A stretch of 64,000 nucleotides of DNA from Ovis canadensis (Eukaryota > Chordata > Mammalia > Artiodactyla > Bovidae). The notes beneath the pieces are model-generated. The model had not been told where the DNA came from and ran no database searches. It saw only the letters and a program-made list of their open reading frames with translations. A program made the translations under genes and the position numbers. Positions 32,753 to 44,998 of this stretch are shown one piece after another (the stretch's first letter is position 1; each line of letters opens with the position of its first letter). The stretch lies in the NCBI RefSeq assembly GCF_042477335.2, contig NC_091246.1:214953501-215017500 (forward strand), given 5' to 3'.

Positions 32753-34787
32753 ACAACAAGCACACAAGGAGGTGCAGGGCTAAAGGGATGAGTAACACTT
32801 TGCCCCTGCCCTGAGGCACTCATAGTCTAACTGGTGAAACAGCACACGAATGGGTAATCCACTCCCTCTCACATGCCGGGTGCTCTGCGTCTGTGTGCAG
32901 CAAGCTCTGACAATGCAGGGACAACTTAGGGCAGGCCCTAATGGAAAGAACAAGTGGGTGTTTTCTCAGCTCCTTCAGCTTCATGCTGGATTACAGGCCA
33001 TTCCCGTAAACATTCCTGGGCTGCAGTGAGCCACTCAGGGGGTGTTTTGATAACTCTTTCATACTTTGTATCACATAGGCCACAAGAGTATACACTGTTT
33101 GTTTAATCTCGGACTAAAGACGACAGACTAGGTTCTATGTAAGTCCTGAAAATGATTCAGTTCCACCTTCCCAGGAAAAAAAAAAAAAACACAACTCTGA
33201 CACACAATTACAAAAGCATGGTACTGGCTGGGCTCAAAAACCAGTTACAAAAGCTATTTAGCAATGCACTGTAGAATAAATGTTCATTGACATTTACAGA
33301 GTATTAGTCAATAATATATTAATAACATTTACAGATTCATTACATGAATCTACACAGGGTACTTGTACTGGGGTTAGGGGGTGGGGGAAAAAAAGGATAT
33401 AGATCATCTTGGAAAAGGATCAGTCTAGTTAGGGAGCCTCTGTGAACCTAGAATAAAAACCAGAGTTATAAACATGCCAAATTCTAGTAAATTCAATCCC
33501 ATTTTACTAATGTTTATAACCCTCATTCATAGTTTGAGACTATGTGCACTAAGGGATGTCTTATATTAACAGCATCTCAGAACTGTGACAATATCTGCTC
33601 AAACGAATAGATTAGGATGAAATGAAGTGTGTTTTTTGTTTTTTTTCCTGATCTGCAACTACAAGACCCTAATGGTATAAAATCTGCTTGTACAGGGGAG
33701 GGATGAGCAAGAATGTGCTCTAAGTTCAGCTGGCAAGAAGATATTTCCTAGAAGAAGCAACACTGTTGCTAATGCAATTTACAGAAACCTATACCAAATC
33801 ACTGTCATTGTTGACAGGTCCCTTAGGAGGGGAAAAAGAAGTGTGTCAAATACTAAAATATAAGATTTTAGCTGACTGGACTAGATTCCTTGCTAAAAGC
33901 TGTTTACACAGAAGCAACATTGGCAATCATGGCACTGAAAATTTTTAAGGGTTCTTATTCTCATCTGCAGCCTTGGGATGTGTACAGACGAAAAGATTTA
34001 TTCTCTCCTTCCCCATCATCCTTACAAACTCAAGTAACTTCATCTAAATTTCTTGTAGAGGGAAGGGGTAAAAGCCTAGATGGGAAAAAAAAAAAGCCTA
34101 GATGGGAGGAACTTTTGAAAATAGTGTCTCTTCCCCACTCCATCTTTGGATGTTACTGATGGAAATGGTCTATGTGTAAAAAAGAGAAAACCTGAGAACC
34201 ACTCATCTGAAATATCTGACCACACAGCCAGAAGATACAGATAGTTTCAGGAGATACAGTAACTGCTACCATTAAGCTCACCTCCAGTAGCAGTCCATTT
34301 ATAGAGATGGGATGCCTCCTAGGGTGTGGTTTGAACCGCTGTATCCTGTACCTAAGTTTAGGTAATAACAGCTCCTGTGAGGGCGTGAGTCAGCTGTGTT
34401 GTTTTCCAGTGTCACCAAGACTACAAACATGACTAAACCGCAACTGACACAGAGATCAGTAAAGTTTTATCAGGATGCATGTGAACATCAGCATAAAGAC
34501 TGATGCAATTAACGACCACTTCACCCTTTTTACTCATATATTGAAAGAAATGTTAACTCTTCTGGAGAAGAAATGTGCTCCAATACTTCTGAAGTACATC
34601 CTATGATAAATTATATTTCACTTCAGCACAGTGAAGCATCAGTTTTTAAGCCCAAAAAGACATTTTGTGTGGATACTTCGCTTTCTTTGAATAAGCATTA
34701 AGGAGCAAAGGCATTAAACCTAAAGGGAAAGGAGTTAAGAATCCAGTAAGACAGTTACAAAGGTAAAGGAAATCTATCTTTTTGGAC
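32753..34787. other. No recognised feature
   Basis: AT-rich intergenic sequence. Small structures only: an A tract near 33178-33190, and a direct repeat AAGCCTAGATGGGA on either side of an A run near 34072-34107. Confidence 0.4.
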
Positions 34788-35050
34788 TGAAGTTGAAGCT
34801 GAAACTCCAATACTTTGGCCACCTGATGTGAAGAGCTGACTCATCTGAAAAGACCCTGATGCTGGGAAAGATTGAATGCGGGAGGAGAAGGGGACGACAG
34901 AGGATGAGATGGCTGGATGGCATCACCGACTCGATGGACGTGAGGTTGAGGGGACTCCGGGAGTTGGTGATGGACATGGAGGCCTGGAGTGCTGAGGTCC
35001 ATGGGGTCGCAAAGAGTCGGACACGACTGAGCAACGGAACTGAACTGAAG
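34788..35050 (+). mobile_element. BovB LINE 3' fragment
   Basis: Sense BovB 3' end: GAAGCTGAAACTCCAATACT, GGGGACGACAGAGGATGAGA, GGATGGCATCACCGACTCGA and terminal CGGAACTGAACTGAAGTGA. Strongly 5'-truncated. Confidence 0.93.
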
Positions 35051-36159
35051 TGAGTGCCGTAGATATTTGCCTGCTATAACTAGTGAGAGTAGTGTAGCCA
35101 AAAATGCAGTATGTGGACAGGACTGCAAAAAAGAAAGCTGTTACCCTTAGAAAGTCAAATGTTTCCACCTTCTCAGGGTTACTAATGCTGTTTTCCCACA
35201 GCTTCTTGGAAAAATATTGCTGTTTTCTCTGGGCTCTTTCCAGGTGCTTTATTGAGAGAGTTAAATGGAGGACGAGGAAAATACCGTAAACAACTTCACT
35301 GTGGAAGGATGGGAAATGCTGACCTCAATCTGCTTCTGTTCTTTCTATATAAAATTCTCATATGCATAATTGTGGAGGAAGAAGGATGATCACAAAATAC
35401 GGCATTGGTCATTTGCTGACTGTTCTAGCACAATAATTCTCAAATATATTCATCCTTTACAGTCTAAATCAGAGCTTCTAAAACATTCCAGGGTAAAGGA
35501 CCAAATTTTAAAAATTCCAGTCTACTGCAAGCTTTTATAAATTACAGTAGAAATGAGTTACTAGAAAAGTAAATTTTTAAAAATATACAAAATATAAGCC
35601 CCCAAATTTTGTATTAGTGATTTCAACAGGCATAAAATACTCTGTCAAATTGCTATTAAAGTTTATAAAAGCTTATTCTCAGCTTCTGTACTTACCTTGT
35701 GGTAGATGGATAACAAACTATTCTGAGCTACAGTTTGAAAAGAATTGTCTTAACCACACACCTACCACGAACATGGGACACATATACATCACAGAAGCAC
35801 ATACAAGCACATCAAAGTAAAGATAAATTTCTATCCATTTTAACAATAGTTTAAATATATATAAAATAACTATTTTACATATTTCTTTAAAATTTACTTT
35901 ATACCAAAAAAGTTGATGAGAAAGCAGCAGTCTCCTACCCTACCTCCCCTCTTCAGTGCCTACCAAAAGCGGCAGCTGTCTAACAATCAGGGGAGCTGTC
36001 ATTGCCAGCCTCCTCTCCCCCAGCCTGACTTTCCTCCTGGGGCTCTCTTCTTCTCACAGCTGCTGACCTGGGTATTCCCTCTGCCTCTCTTCCATGCAAC
36101 AGTACCCTTTGAGAAAGAGTATAATACTGTTCAAAATATTTGCTGCTCCTGTCTTGGGG
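35051..36159. other. No recognised feature
   Basis: AT-rich to 35.9 kb, then more GC-rich. No repeat or exon could be supported. Confidence 0.4.
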
Positions 36160-36530
36160 GTGATTATACTCACCCCATTGATGTCAGGCTTGGTTATGAG
36201 TTGTGATGTCCCATCCGATGGGAGGATTTTCCATCTCTGCCTTGTTAAACTCAGAAGTGACCCTGTGACTTGCTTTGACCAATGGCATGTGACATTCCAA
36301 GGTGGAAACTTAAGAGAGAGTTCTATCATCTCTTTTCCCTCTGCCACGAGTCTGGCAATTTCACAGATAAAGAATGCTCCCCCAGCCTGAGTCCAGTTAT
36401 GATGATGAAAAGGAGCAGAACTACACAGTGGGCACACTGGGTGAAAAGAAATAAACCTACACTGCAAACCGCTGAGAGTTCGGTATTGTTCGTGACTGCA
36501 TCGGAGCCTGAGTTGATGAATATATCTGTA
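36160..36530 (+). repeat. Possible MLT1-like LTR fragment
   Basis: ACTTGCTTTGACCAATGGCA with GAAGTGACCCTGTG nearby recalls the first third of some MLT1-class LTRs in sense orientation. The rest is too diverged to match by eye. Confidence 0.35.
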
Positions 36531-36602
36531 TTTCCTAGATCTCCTTTGTTTGTTTTATGCTCTAATTTTGGCAAATTATCTTCCAGTAGCTTCCTGAGAA
36601 AG

Positions 36603-36860
36603 AACTGGCAACCCACTCCACTACTCTTGCCTGGAAAATTCCATGGATGGAGGAGCCTGGTAGGCTACAGTCCATGGGGTTGCAAAGAGTCAGACACAAC
36701 TGGGCGACTTCACTTTCTTTCTATAGTTCCTTTTGGAGAAGGAAATGGAAACCCACTCCAGTGTTCTTGCCTAGAGAGTCCCATGGACAGAGGGGCCTGG
36801 TGGGCTGCAGTCTATGGGGTTGCAAAGAGTCAGACACGACTAAGCAACCAACACACACAC
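36603..36860 (+). mobile_element. BOV-A2 SINE
   Basis: Two sense BovA units separated by a TTCACTTTCTTTCTATAGTT linker variant, ending in a short CA run. A perfect 15-bp target-site duplication, AGCTTCCTGAGAAAG, lies at 36588-36602 and 36861-36875. The 200-codon open frame across it starts upstream and is mostly SINE. Confidence 0.95.
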
Positions 36861-36875
36861 AGCTTCCTGAGAAAG

Positions 36876-38180
36876 TATCTATAACGGGCAAAGATCTAGT
36901 ATGCCTGAAAATAACAGAATACTGAATTTGAAATAATTTTTCTCTCAGAATCAGAGGGCATTGAGACATTGTCTTCTCGTTTCCAATGATGCTGTTGAGA
37001 AGACCACTATCGTTTTATTTCCAGTCCTTTGTGTGTATCTTCACCCACTCTCAGAGGCTTGTAATGGCTGTTCTAAAATTTCGTGGTCATGTGCTTTGTT
37101 ACCGGCCTTTTTCAAGAGATCTGAGTATCTCTTTTAATCTTAAAGCTCATGTTTTTCAAATCTAGGACAGGATCTTCAATATTTCTCTTAAAATCATCTT
37201 TTTTTAAAAAATAAAAATTTTAGTTTCATCAAAGTTAAATATGCTCAAAGTTTGCAGAGTCAACAACCTTCTCACTGAATATTTACTGTTCTCCAGGGAT
37301 ACCCACTCTGATTTTTTTTTTTTTTAGCTAGTTCTTTGGTATTGACCTCCATATCTCTACACATATATTTAATTATGGTAACATGATATTTCTGTTTTAG
37401 GCATCATTTATTTTCATTATGGAAATGAGGATTTATTCTCCTCCTTCTCTGCACACCCACAACATACATGCTCCTTTCACTATGTATCATAACTTTAATT
37501 AGATTAATCATGAGTTATTTACATTATTGGGACCTTGTATTCCAGTTAGATTTGAGTCATGTAATAACTATGATTACTTTTCCTCTCCTACCAAACTTTT
37601 TGTTTTCCCTGGAGTTAATAATTGTATTGTTCTTTTCATTTACTTAGTTTCCTAGGCATATATTGGCAATTCAAAACTCTCTACTACTCATTTAAATTTC
37701 ATCTCAGTACATTTTTACATGTCAGACTTTCTGGTTTGTTGGTTAGTTGGTTGGATAGTTTGTTGGTTTCTCTCTTTCATGCTGGACAATTCCCTTAAGT
37801 TCACTGGAGTACTCCAGAATAGAGGTCCTTTCTCCTCATTTCTCAAGAAAGAAGGATTGAATATACTTTAATTAGCAGTTTGTTAGCTGGGTTTATAACT
37901 TTTAAATATTTGGACAAATGTTCCATAGGCCTCTTTTTATGCTCTTTTCCCAGGCTCTACAAATTGCATAAAGCAGACACGGCCACTAACCCCTGAACTC
38001 TGGGTTCCTGTCGGGCAAATTCGCTTCCTTCTCATCAATACCCCTTCTGCAGGCTTAGGTATCAGTTTCCCCAACTCTGCTAAGTCAGTTGCCCTTCCTG
38101 CATCTATCCTATCTTCTAAGCACGTGTTGAATTATCTCGACCGCTGCTGTCAGCTTTTCTGCTCCTTTTGTCCTTGAGGG
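36876..38180. other. No feature named with confidence
   Basis: T-rich sequence that reads like old LINE-derived DNA in places (for example about 36960-37200), but too diverged for me to assign. A T tract lies near 37312-37325. Confidence 0.35.
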
Positions 38181-38181
38181 G

Positions 38182-38880
38182 TTGCAGAAGTATCCTATTG
38201 CTGCTGTGACAGATTATCACAATGAAATGTCTTCAAACAACACAAGCTTATCATCTTAAATTGCTGGAGGTCTGAAGTCCATAATCAGTCTCAGTCAGCT
38301 AAAATCAAGGTGTTGGCAGGTGGCATCCCGTTAGGAAACTGTGAGGGAGAAGCTGTTCCTTTGCCTTTGCAAGCTCCTACAGGGTGTCTGCATTCATTGG
38401 CTAGTGACCTCATCCTCGATCCTCAAAGCCAGCTGCAGAGCATCTTCCATTCTCTCTTTCTCTCTCACTCTCCTGCCTCCTTCTTTCCCTTATAAAAAGC
38501 TGTGTGAAGTCGTGTCCAACTCTTTGCAACCCCATGGACTATAGCCCGCCAGGCTCCTCTGTCCATGGAATTCTTCAAGCAAAAATACTAGAGGGGGCAG
38601 CCATTTCCTTCTCTAAGGGATCTTCCTGACCCAGGGGTTGAACTCAGGTCTCCTGCATTGCAGGAGGATTCTTTACCATCTGATCCACCCTGGAAGCCCT
38701 CGGGGATTATACTGGGTCCACGAAAACAATCTAAGATAATCACCATATCTCAAAATTCTTAACTTAGTCACATCTGCAAAGTCCTTTTTTTTTTTTTTTT
38801 CAAATAAGACAATCCCAGGTCCCAAGAATTAAGATAGGAATATTTATGAAGGGACTGTTATTCTGTCTATCGTAAGGGTT
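38182..38880 (-). mobile_element. MLT1 LTR, antisense, split by a Bov-tA
   Basis: CCTATTGCTGCTGTGACAGA, CAAACAACACAAGCTTATCA, AAATCAAGGTGTTGGCAGGT, and after the SINE GATAATCACCATATCTCAAA, AGTCACATCTGCAAAGTCC and GACTGTTATTCTGTCTATCG. Together they form a near-complete antisense MLT1 LTR. The T run at 38785-38801 is an internal expansion. Confidence 0.82.
38503..38698 (-). mobile_element. Bov-tA SINE nested in MLT1
   Basis: Antisense BovA body (GTGAAGTCGTGTCCAACTCT) to tRNA head (GATCCACCCTGGAAGCCC), sitting between two halves of the MLT1 LTR. Confidence 0.9.
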
Positions 38881-39804
38881 CACACTTTTCTTACCCCTTT
38901 AGTGTGGAGTGTCAGAAATGAGCAAAGCAAAAAGTATGTGTTCAATCACCTTGTTTGATCAGGAACCCAAATAGTATGTATACTGTTTCCAATCCCTGAG
39001 CTTCTTCTCAAATCTTTTTTCAAATAGATAAAAACAATAGATAGGAATGATAATAGAAATAACCAAATATCACTGAAGCCTTTAATCCATACATGAAGAT
39101 TAGAACAGCCTTCAGAAACATTTCATGAATCATGAGTGTCACTGTTTGGAAGAGAATCTGGCAGAGTAGAAATGGGAAGAAAATGAATAAAAGTGGAAAA
39201 CAGAAAAAATGAGTGGGGAAAAAAAATTTTTGAAGGAGGTGCCTACAAGATTATGAAATACGCCTGACACTCAGTAATATGGGTGTTAACCACAGACTGA
39301 CAGACAAGAATCAAAGATGAGAATAGAAAGGTCATATCACATATGAAAAAAAGCTACATTTAGAATTGGAATTTCTAAAGTCAAACCCCAATTCTCAAAC
39401 TTACAGTCTGATCTTGTGCAAGTCAGTCAGGTGTCTTGGTTGTACAGCTGAGGCTGAAACCCTCAAAAAAAAGTTATCTCAATTTAAATTAGCAAACACA
39501 TATGAAAGACTTCATGGAGCCGTCCATCACATTGCAGTTGGATGTTAGTTGAATCTAAAGAAGAAATCGGCACTAATTGAAAACTAGCATTATGGCAAAT
39601 CAATGATAACATGAGAACCCCCAAAGCTGGAAAGCAGACTAAAAGAAAATTTTCTTTCCTATTTCTAAAACGATGGACTTAAAAAAATAAAAAGAAAGAA
39701 AGAAAAAGATGGACTAGTCCAACCATAAGAAAATTCACCTTAATGCATGGTTATGATTGCAGATATTCTTTAGAAATACCACTTCTACTCATTATTATTA
39801 TTTT
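38881..39804. other. No recognised feature
   Basis: AT-rich intergenic sequence; nothing supported. Confidence 0.4.
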
Positions 39805-40160
39805 TCTTTTTACTGAACTCCTTCAGTGCGCCAAACACCATGCTAGGTATTAAGGATATAGCAGTGAATAAGGCAGATGCAATCGCTGCCCTCACAGAGG
39901 TTACAGTCTAGCAGGGAACCAGACAATTAAACAAAAAATGGCAAGTAAGTGTGACAGGTGATTTAATGGGAACCAAAACATGGAATTCAGGCAGTGAAAT
40001 CCGACTAGGGTGCAAGTCTGAGGTAGGGGGTTAAGTACCATGCTCAGAGTTCATGACATACCCTTCAGAGCTCAGCCATACAGAAGGAATTAGCAAAGCA
40101 AAACTGAAAGGGGATGGTTAGACAGAGGGTGCCAAGGAGCCTATTCCTTCACCTAGGAAG
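39805..40160 (+). repeat. Old interspersed repeat, unnamed (copy 2)
   Basis: CCAAACACCATGCTAGGTAT, GATATAGCAGTGAATAAGGC and CCTCACAGAGGTTACAGTCT open the same repeat seen at 30.0 and 41.1 kb, in the same orientation. Only the first few hundred bases are present. Confidence 0.6.
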
Positions 40161-40344
40161 ACTGACAAGGCATTTTGGAAACTTTTTAGCCTAATTCTTG
40201 TGTCATGTATGAAATGGTGACAGGAACAATATGAGAGGAAAGTGCTTGTATTACTATGATGCTATCAGACTCACACTAATGGAATAATAATTACTTTGCT
40301 TTCTTCTCAAAGTAAATTCCCTCCCCTACTTCTCATTCTACAAC

Positions 40345-40645
40345 CAGGCAGTGGAGCACAGCGGCTAAGAGTGCCACTGCGGAATCAGTTTGTCAGCTCT
40401 GGAAATCAGGCTCTGGAGTCAGGTTGCCAGCTTGGGTTCACACTGTCACTGTTGCCACTTGCTAGTTCTAAGACCTTGGAGATGTGATTTTCTTTATCCC
40501 TTCAAGCTTCAGCTTACTTATGTACAAAATGTTCCTAATGTTACTATTTTCCTCATTAAGTTATTATGAGGATTATGTTAGTTAATAAGTCAAAAGTGTT
40601 TAAAACAGTGCCCAGCAAAAAGTAAGAACTCAATAAATCTTCACT
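40345..40645 (+). repeat. MIR SINE, nearly complete
   Basis: GGAGCACAGCGGCTAAGAGT, AGCTTGGGTTCACACTG, GCCACTTGCTAGTTCTAAGA, TTATTATGAGGATTATGTTA and CAGTGCCCAGCAAAAAGTAA follow the whole MIR consensus in sense order. Confidence 0.82.
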
Positions 40646-41105
40646 TATTGCTGCTACCAGTTTTATTTGCCAACCACTGGCCTTTTGTAATTTCCAGGAG
40701 GATAAGAGGTCAGTTGATTCTGTTTACATGGCATTGCTTTCAGTCACAAGGAAGACAAGAATGCAGCAGGACTACTAGCTTACCAACTGGTCCTCAAAAT
40801 AGAAATAAGAAGCAACCAGAATCTTGCTGATCAGTTCTTCAGTTCTAACTGTGAACGTGGGAAGATCAGAAAGCTTCAAAGAGGTCTTCGTCTCTTTCAG
40901 GTTATATAGAACTAAGACAGAGATGGCAGAGAGTGTGACCGTGCTGAAATCAGGTCTCACAAGAAGTCAGTACTTTGGTGGACTCTTATGATTCAGGCTG
41001 TAATACAGAAACAATATTTATAGATGCATTTAGAGGCTATCAAGCTAAGGGAGACCTGTTTATGCAAACCAATGCCAGGAGATTAAGTCCAGAATTTCAA
41101 CTGCA
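40646..41105. other. No recognised feature
   Basis: Intergenic sequence; nothing supported. Confidence 0.4.
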
Positions 41106-41615
41106 TTCACTCATCAAACATTTGAGTGGCAGCTATGTATAAAATACTGTTCTAAATGTTAAGAATATAGCAGTCAAAAAAGAGACAAAAGTCCCTGCAA
41201 ACATATTAAATGAGCTAAGTATATATCATACCAGAAAGTGACAGGTGCCATGGAGAAAAATAAAGTACCAAAAGGAGACAGAGAGAGCAAAAGAGCAGAG
41301 AGGTGGGCTGTGGGGTGAACAATTTTCATCAGGGTAATAAGGGAAGGCCTCACGGAAACGGGGACATTCAGGCAAAGACCTGAGGAGGTGAGGAGGACAC
41401 AGAAACGTCTCAAAGGAGCATCCTGACCAGAAAGAACAGCAAATTTGAATCCCTGAGGAGAGTGTGTCCAAAATGTTAAGGAACAGCAAGGTGGTCAATG
41501 GGCCTGAGCAGTGAAAGGTAGGGTGAGAAGAGCAGGAAGTAGATCAGAAAGGAAACAGGGTCTTGTAAGCCTAACTGTAAGAATCACAGCTTTTTCTGAG
41601 TGAGGTGGGAGCTCA

Positions 41616-41669
41616 GATAGCTCTGAACAGAATCATAGTTTAGATAGCTCTGAACAGAATCATAGTTTA
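41616..41669. repeat. Perfect 27-bp tandem duplication
   Basis: The unit beginning GATAGCTCTGAACAGAATCA occurs at 41616-41642 and again, identical, at 41643-41669. It lies inside the unnamed repeat. Confidence 0.95.
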
Positions 41670-41998
41670 AAAGGATCACCCTGGCTGCTGGGCTGAGAAG
41701 AAAATGAAGGTTAATGAAGGCTGATATGAAATCCTGATTGAAGGTAACGGCAGCTTGGACCAAGGTGGTATCAGTGGAGATGGGAGAATTAGTCACATAT
41801 TTTGAAGAAACAGCAGCAGGATTTGATGACAGACTGCATGTGGGGTGTAAAAGAGTTGCTGAGTCAGCCTCAGCAGTGGAAATGATGGAGTTACCATTAA
41901 CTGAGACAGAGAAGGTTGTAAGTATAGGTTTTTGAGCAAAGGAGAGATCAGGAGTTTAGTTTTAAATATAATAAAATGGAGAGGTCTATTAAACATCC

Positions 41999-42198
41999 AA
42001 GGCTTCCCTGGTAACTCAGTTGGTAAAGAATCCACCTGCAATGCAGGAGACCCCAGTTCAATTCCTGGGTCAGGAAGATCCACTGGAGAAGGGATAGGCT
42101 GCCCATTCCAGTATTCTGGCATGGAGAATTCCATGGACTGTATGGACAGTCCATGGGGTTGCAAAGAGTCAGGCACGACTGAGCGACTCTCACTTTTC
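41999..42198 (+). mobile_element. Bov-tA SINE, body shortened
   Basis: AAGGCTTCCCTGGTAACTCA head, body with the TGGACTGTATGGACAGTCCA variant, ending ACTGAGCGACTCTCACTTTTC. A target-site duplication, AGAGGTCTATTA (12 bp perfect, extendable to about 19 bp with two mismatches), lies at 41980-41991 and 42199-42210. Confidence 0.93.
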
Positions 42199-42796
42199 AG
42201 AGGTCTATTACATATCCTTGGATACACAAGGCCTAAGCTGAGCCTAGGAAGTTGTGAGCACATTTGTAATATCTGATGCCGTAATACTGAATGAGGTACT
42301 GAGGGAGAGAACACGAAACAGAAGAGGTGCAAGGTCAGAGACCTGGGGCCCTCGAATCGTAAGAGGTCAGTGAGCAAAAGGCATCGAGAACATGACTAGC
42401 AGTGCATCATGAATATCAGGAGAGTAAAGGAATAAGCGTAACACTGTAACACCGAAGAAACAAGTGTAACAAGTGAAGTTACACGGGAGGTTGTGAAAAA
42501 CTGTGTCAAATGCTGTTGGTAAGTCAACTGAAAAGACTGAGAACAGGCCATTGGGTTAAGTAACACCTAGAGCAGTTTTGGTGGAATTCTGAAGGCAAGA
42601 GCTAGTTGGAATGAATTTAACAGAAAATATGAGAAAGGAATTGGGATGGTAAATAGAGAACTCTTTCAGGGATACGCATTATAAAGAGCAAAAAAAAAAG
42701 GGGGGGGGACAGCAGCTAAGAGGAGAAAGTAGAAATAGTTTTGTTGTTTTTATTGTTGAAGATTAACTTTAAAAAGCAAAATATTAATTTACATTG

Positions 42797-42960
42797 TTTC
42801 AGTTGCTAGGCCATGTCTGACTTTTTGTGACCCCATGAACTGCAGCATGCCCTCTGTTCATCACTATCTCCCTGAGTTTCTTCAAACTCATGCCCATTGA
42901 GTCGGTGATGCCATCCAACCATCGCATCCTCTGTCACCCCCTTCTCCACTCCTTCTCCAC
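42797..42960 (-). mobile_element. BovB 3' fragment, antisense
   Basis: TTTCAGTTGCTAGGCCATGT, CATGCCCATTGAGTCGGTGA, CATCGCATCCTCTGTCACCC match the reverse complement of the BovB 3' end. The end repeats CTCCACTCCTTCTCCACTCC. Confidence 0.88.
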
Positions 42961-44100
42961 TCCTATTTAGAATGTGTATATTAGCAGGGGAACCAATAAA
43001 CAATGAACATAAAAAGTAGTAAAACAGACAGTGCATCTGAAGATAATGACTGCTGTAGGGAAAAATAGAGGTGGCTGAGGGAGGTGTCAAATTGTAATTT
43101 TAAACAGTATGAGCAAGGCCTCAGTGAGAAAGTGGCCGCTGGGGCAAAGACCTGAAGGAGTGAGGGAGTCAGCTATTTTCAAATTTGGAAAAAAAGTTTT
43201 AAGCACTGAAGCAGACCCAAGGTGCTAAGGTGGAAGCGTAGCTGGTGTGCGGCAGTGGGAGAAGTAGGGAAACTTCCTAAGAAGCAATTGCAGTAATCCA
43301 GGCAAGAGATGAAGGTACTGCAGACCCAGGTCACCTGTACCTGCAATGGAGGTAGTAGTCAGTTTTTGGATATATTTTGAAGATACGGCCAATAGAATTA
43401 CCTACAAGAATAGATGTGGAATAAGAGAGAAAAGAAGGTATTAAGAATCATTACAAGATTTCTAACCTCAGCAACTAAGATGGAAAACGCTGCAGGTGCA
43501 TATGTGAGGGGAAAATCAGCTCAGTGTTGGACATATTGAGCTTGAGATGTCTATTAGACACCTCTGTAGCACCTAGGATCCTCTTGGCCTTCTTGCCTGT
43601 GGGACAATTTGCAACTTACTTTGTCCCTATTGCCATGGCCACCCAACCTCAGGCAGTAACCACCCAATAGTGCTTTGCCTCATGCTCAGGCCACACATCT
43701 CACACAAAGGTCTGCTTGGTACCCACACAAAACAAAACTATGTATATGTTCCAGAGGAGGGTAATGCTAGCATCCTCTGATTGAATCTTAACCTTATCTC
43801 CTGACTCACTTCTTTTCCCTACTCTCATTTCCCCAGGACTGTACTCCCTAATAAGATAGGAGCACAGAAGCCTCTGCCTCAGATTCTGTTTTCTGGGAGA
43901 ACCAAGGCTAAGACAACATCCTAAGACAACAGTGAAGGCATGAGTGGATAGCTGTTTAAATGAGTCTGGAGTTTGGGAGAGTGATTTGGGGAAAAGATAT
44001 AATTTTGAGTTAATCAGCATGAGCATTGTATTTACAATCACAAGACAGGATGAGGGCATAAAGGAGTAAACAAAAAAGATAAATATCAGATACTGGAGGT
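42961..44100 (+). repeat. Old interspersed repeat, unnamed (copy 4)
   Basis: Blocks shared with the other copies: GGCAAAGACCTGAAGGAGTG, GCAGTAATCCAGGCAAGAGA, AGTTTTTGGATATATTTTGA, GTGTTGGACATATTGAGCTT, GATGTCTATTAGACACCTC, and later GAGTCTGGAGTTTGGGAGAG. About 340 bp at 43562-43905 does not fit and may be another old insertion that I cannot name. Confidence 0.55.
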
Positions 44101-44104
44101 TGAA

Positions 44105-44230
44105 GATTTTATTCCAGTATCTTTGAAAGCAGTACCTTTGAGAGCAGAAACAACCTTTTATTGATTGCTATAGCTCCAGTTTTGTAGTACAGAGCACAAA
44201 GTAGGTGCTCAACAGGTATTTCTAGAATAA
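44105..44230 (+). repeat. L2 LINE 3' end fragment
   Basis: GAGAGCAGAAACAACC, TAGTACAGAGCACAAAGTAG and GTGCTCAACAGGTATTTCTA resemble the L2 3' end. Confidence 0.5.
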
Positions 44231-44998
44231 ACAAAATAGGTCACCATGGCCCTCGGGTTAGGTAGAAAAACAAACCAAGTCACGAGAGGTGATGAACTAA
44301 AACAAGCAGGGTTCATGGAACTTGAGTTCACAGAGAGGGTAAAAATTAGGTTCAACAGCGGAAGCAAGAGAGAAAAATAACAGGAAAAGGAAGCGGTGGT
44401 TAGAAAAAAAAAGTGCTCAGATACCACTTTCTCCCTGAAGCCTTTTACAATCATCTCATGAGACCTTTCCCCTTTTCCATCTCATCTACCTTATACTAAG
44501 TCCACCTGCACCCATGTGCTCTTCTCTTTCATTAACCCTGTTTTCCAATTGAAAAATTAAGTCAAAAATGGGAGTAGCTTTCAAGTCCCAGAGATAAAAA
44601 TGGATGCTAAAGTTGGATGATTCTAGTTCATTTCTATGGTTTATGGATATGCAAATACATGAAATTAGAAGACTACATTTCAAATCTGAAGTATATCCAA
44701 AGTGTTTAGTAAAATAACATGCCCTTGAATGACTGGATGACTGAATGAATTGAATTAACGAGGTCAGGTAAGAACAGAGGTCAGGGGAGCCGACATCAAG
44801 GACGAAATACGATTGAATGACTGTTGGAGGCTCACTGATCTGACCATAGGGCAAAGGTTAATCAGGGAAGTGGGCCTGCAGTTAAAAAGCACCTAGGAAG
44901 TTAGCAAAGCAACTAACACATGAAGAGATAGGGCCTAAGTGAGTTCACAGTGCGAACAGAAAAGGAGAATGCAGGGAAATTTTAAAATTAAAAATTAA
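44231..44998. other. No recognised feature
   Basis: Intergenic; a faint L2-like phrase at about 44408-44480 is too weak to call. A minus-strand open frame of 122 codons at 44486-44854 has no recognisable domain. Confidence 0.4.

Larger units (their letters stand above)
41106..42640 (+). repeat. Old interspersed repeat, unnamed (copy 3, longest)
   Basis: About 1.3 kb of element sequence excluding a SINE: AAGAATATAGCAGTCAAAAA, AATAAGGGAAGGCCTCACGG, AGGCAAAGACCTGAGGAGGT, AAAAGGATCACCCTGGCTGC, CGGCAGCTTGGACCAAGGTG and GATCAGGAGTTTAGTTTTAA. It shares these blocks in the same order with copies at 30.0, 43.0 and 45.5 kb. Family name not asserted. Confidence 0.6.

Noticed and set aside
35465-35760. 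Possible hAT-type element with CAGAGCTTCTAAAACATT at the left
   Set aside because: The right end gives only a weak inverted-repeat match and the interior matches nothing I can recall.
36282-36884. 200-codon plus-strand open frame
   Set aside because: More than a third of it is translated BOV-A2 SINE with the familiar 'CLENPMDRGAWWAAV'-type peptide; the rest is old repeat. No gene is indicated.
41793-42377. 194-codon minus-strand open frame
   Set aside because: It runs through an antisense Bov-tA and the unnamed repeat; no domain outside the SINE.
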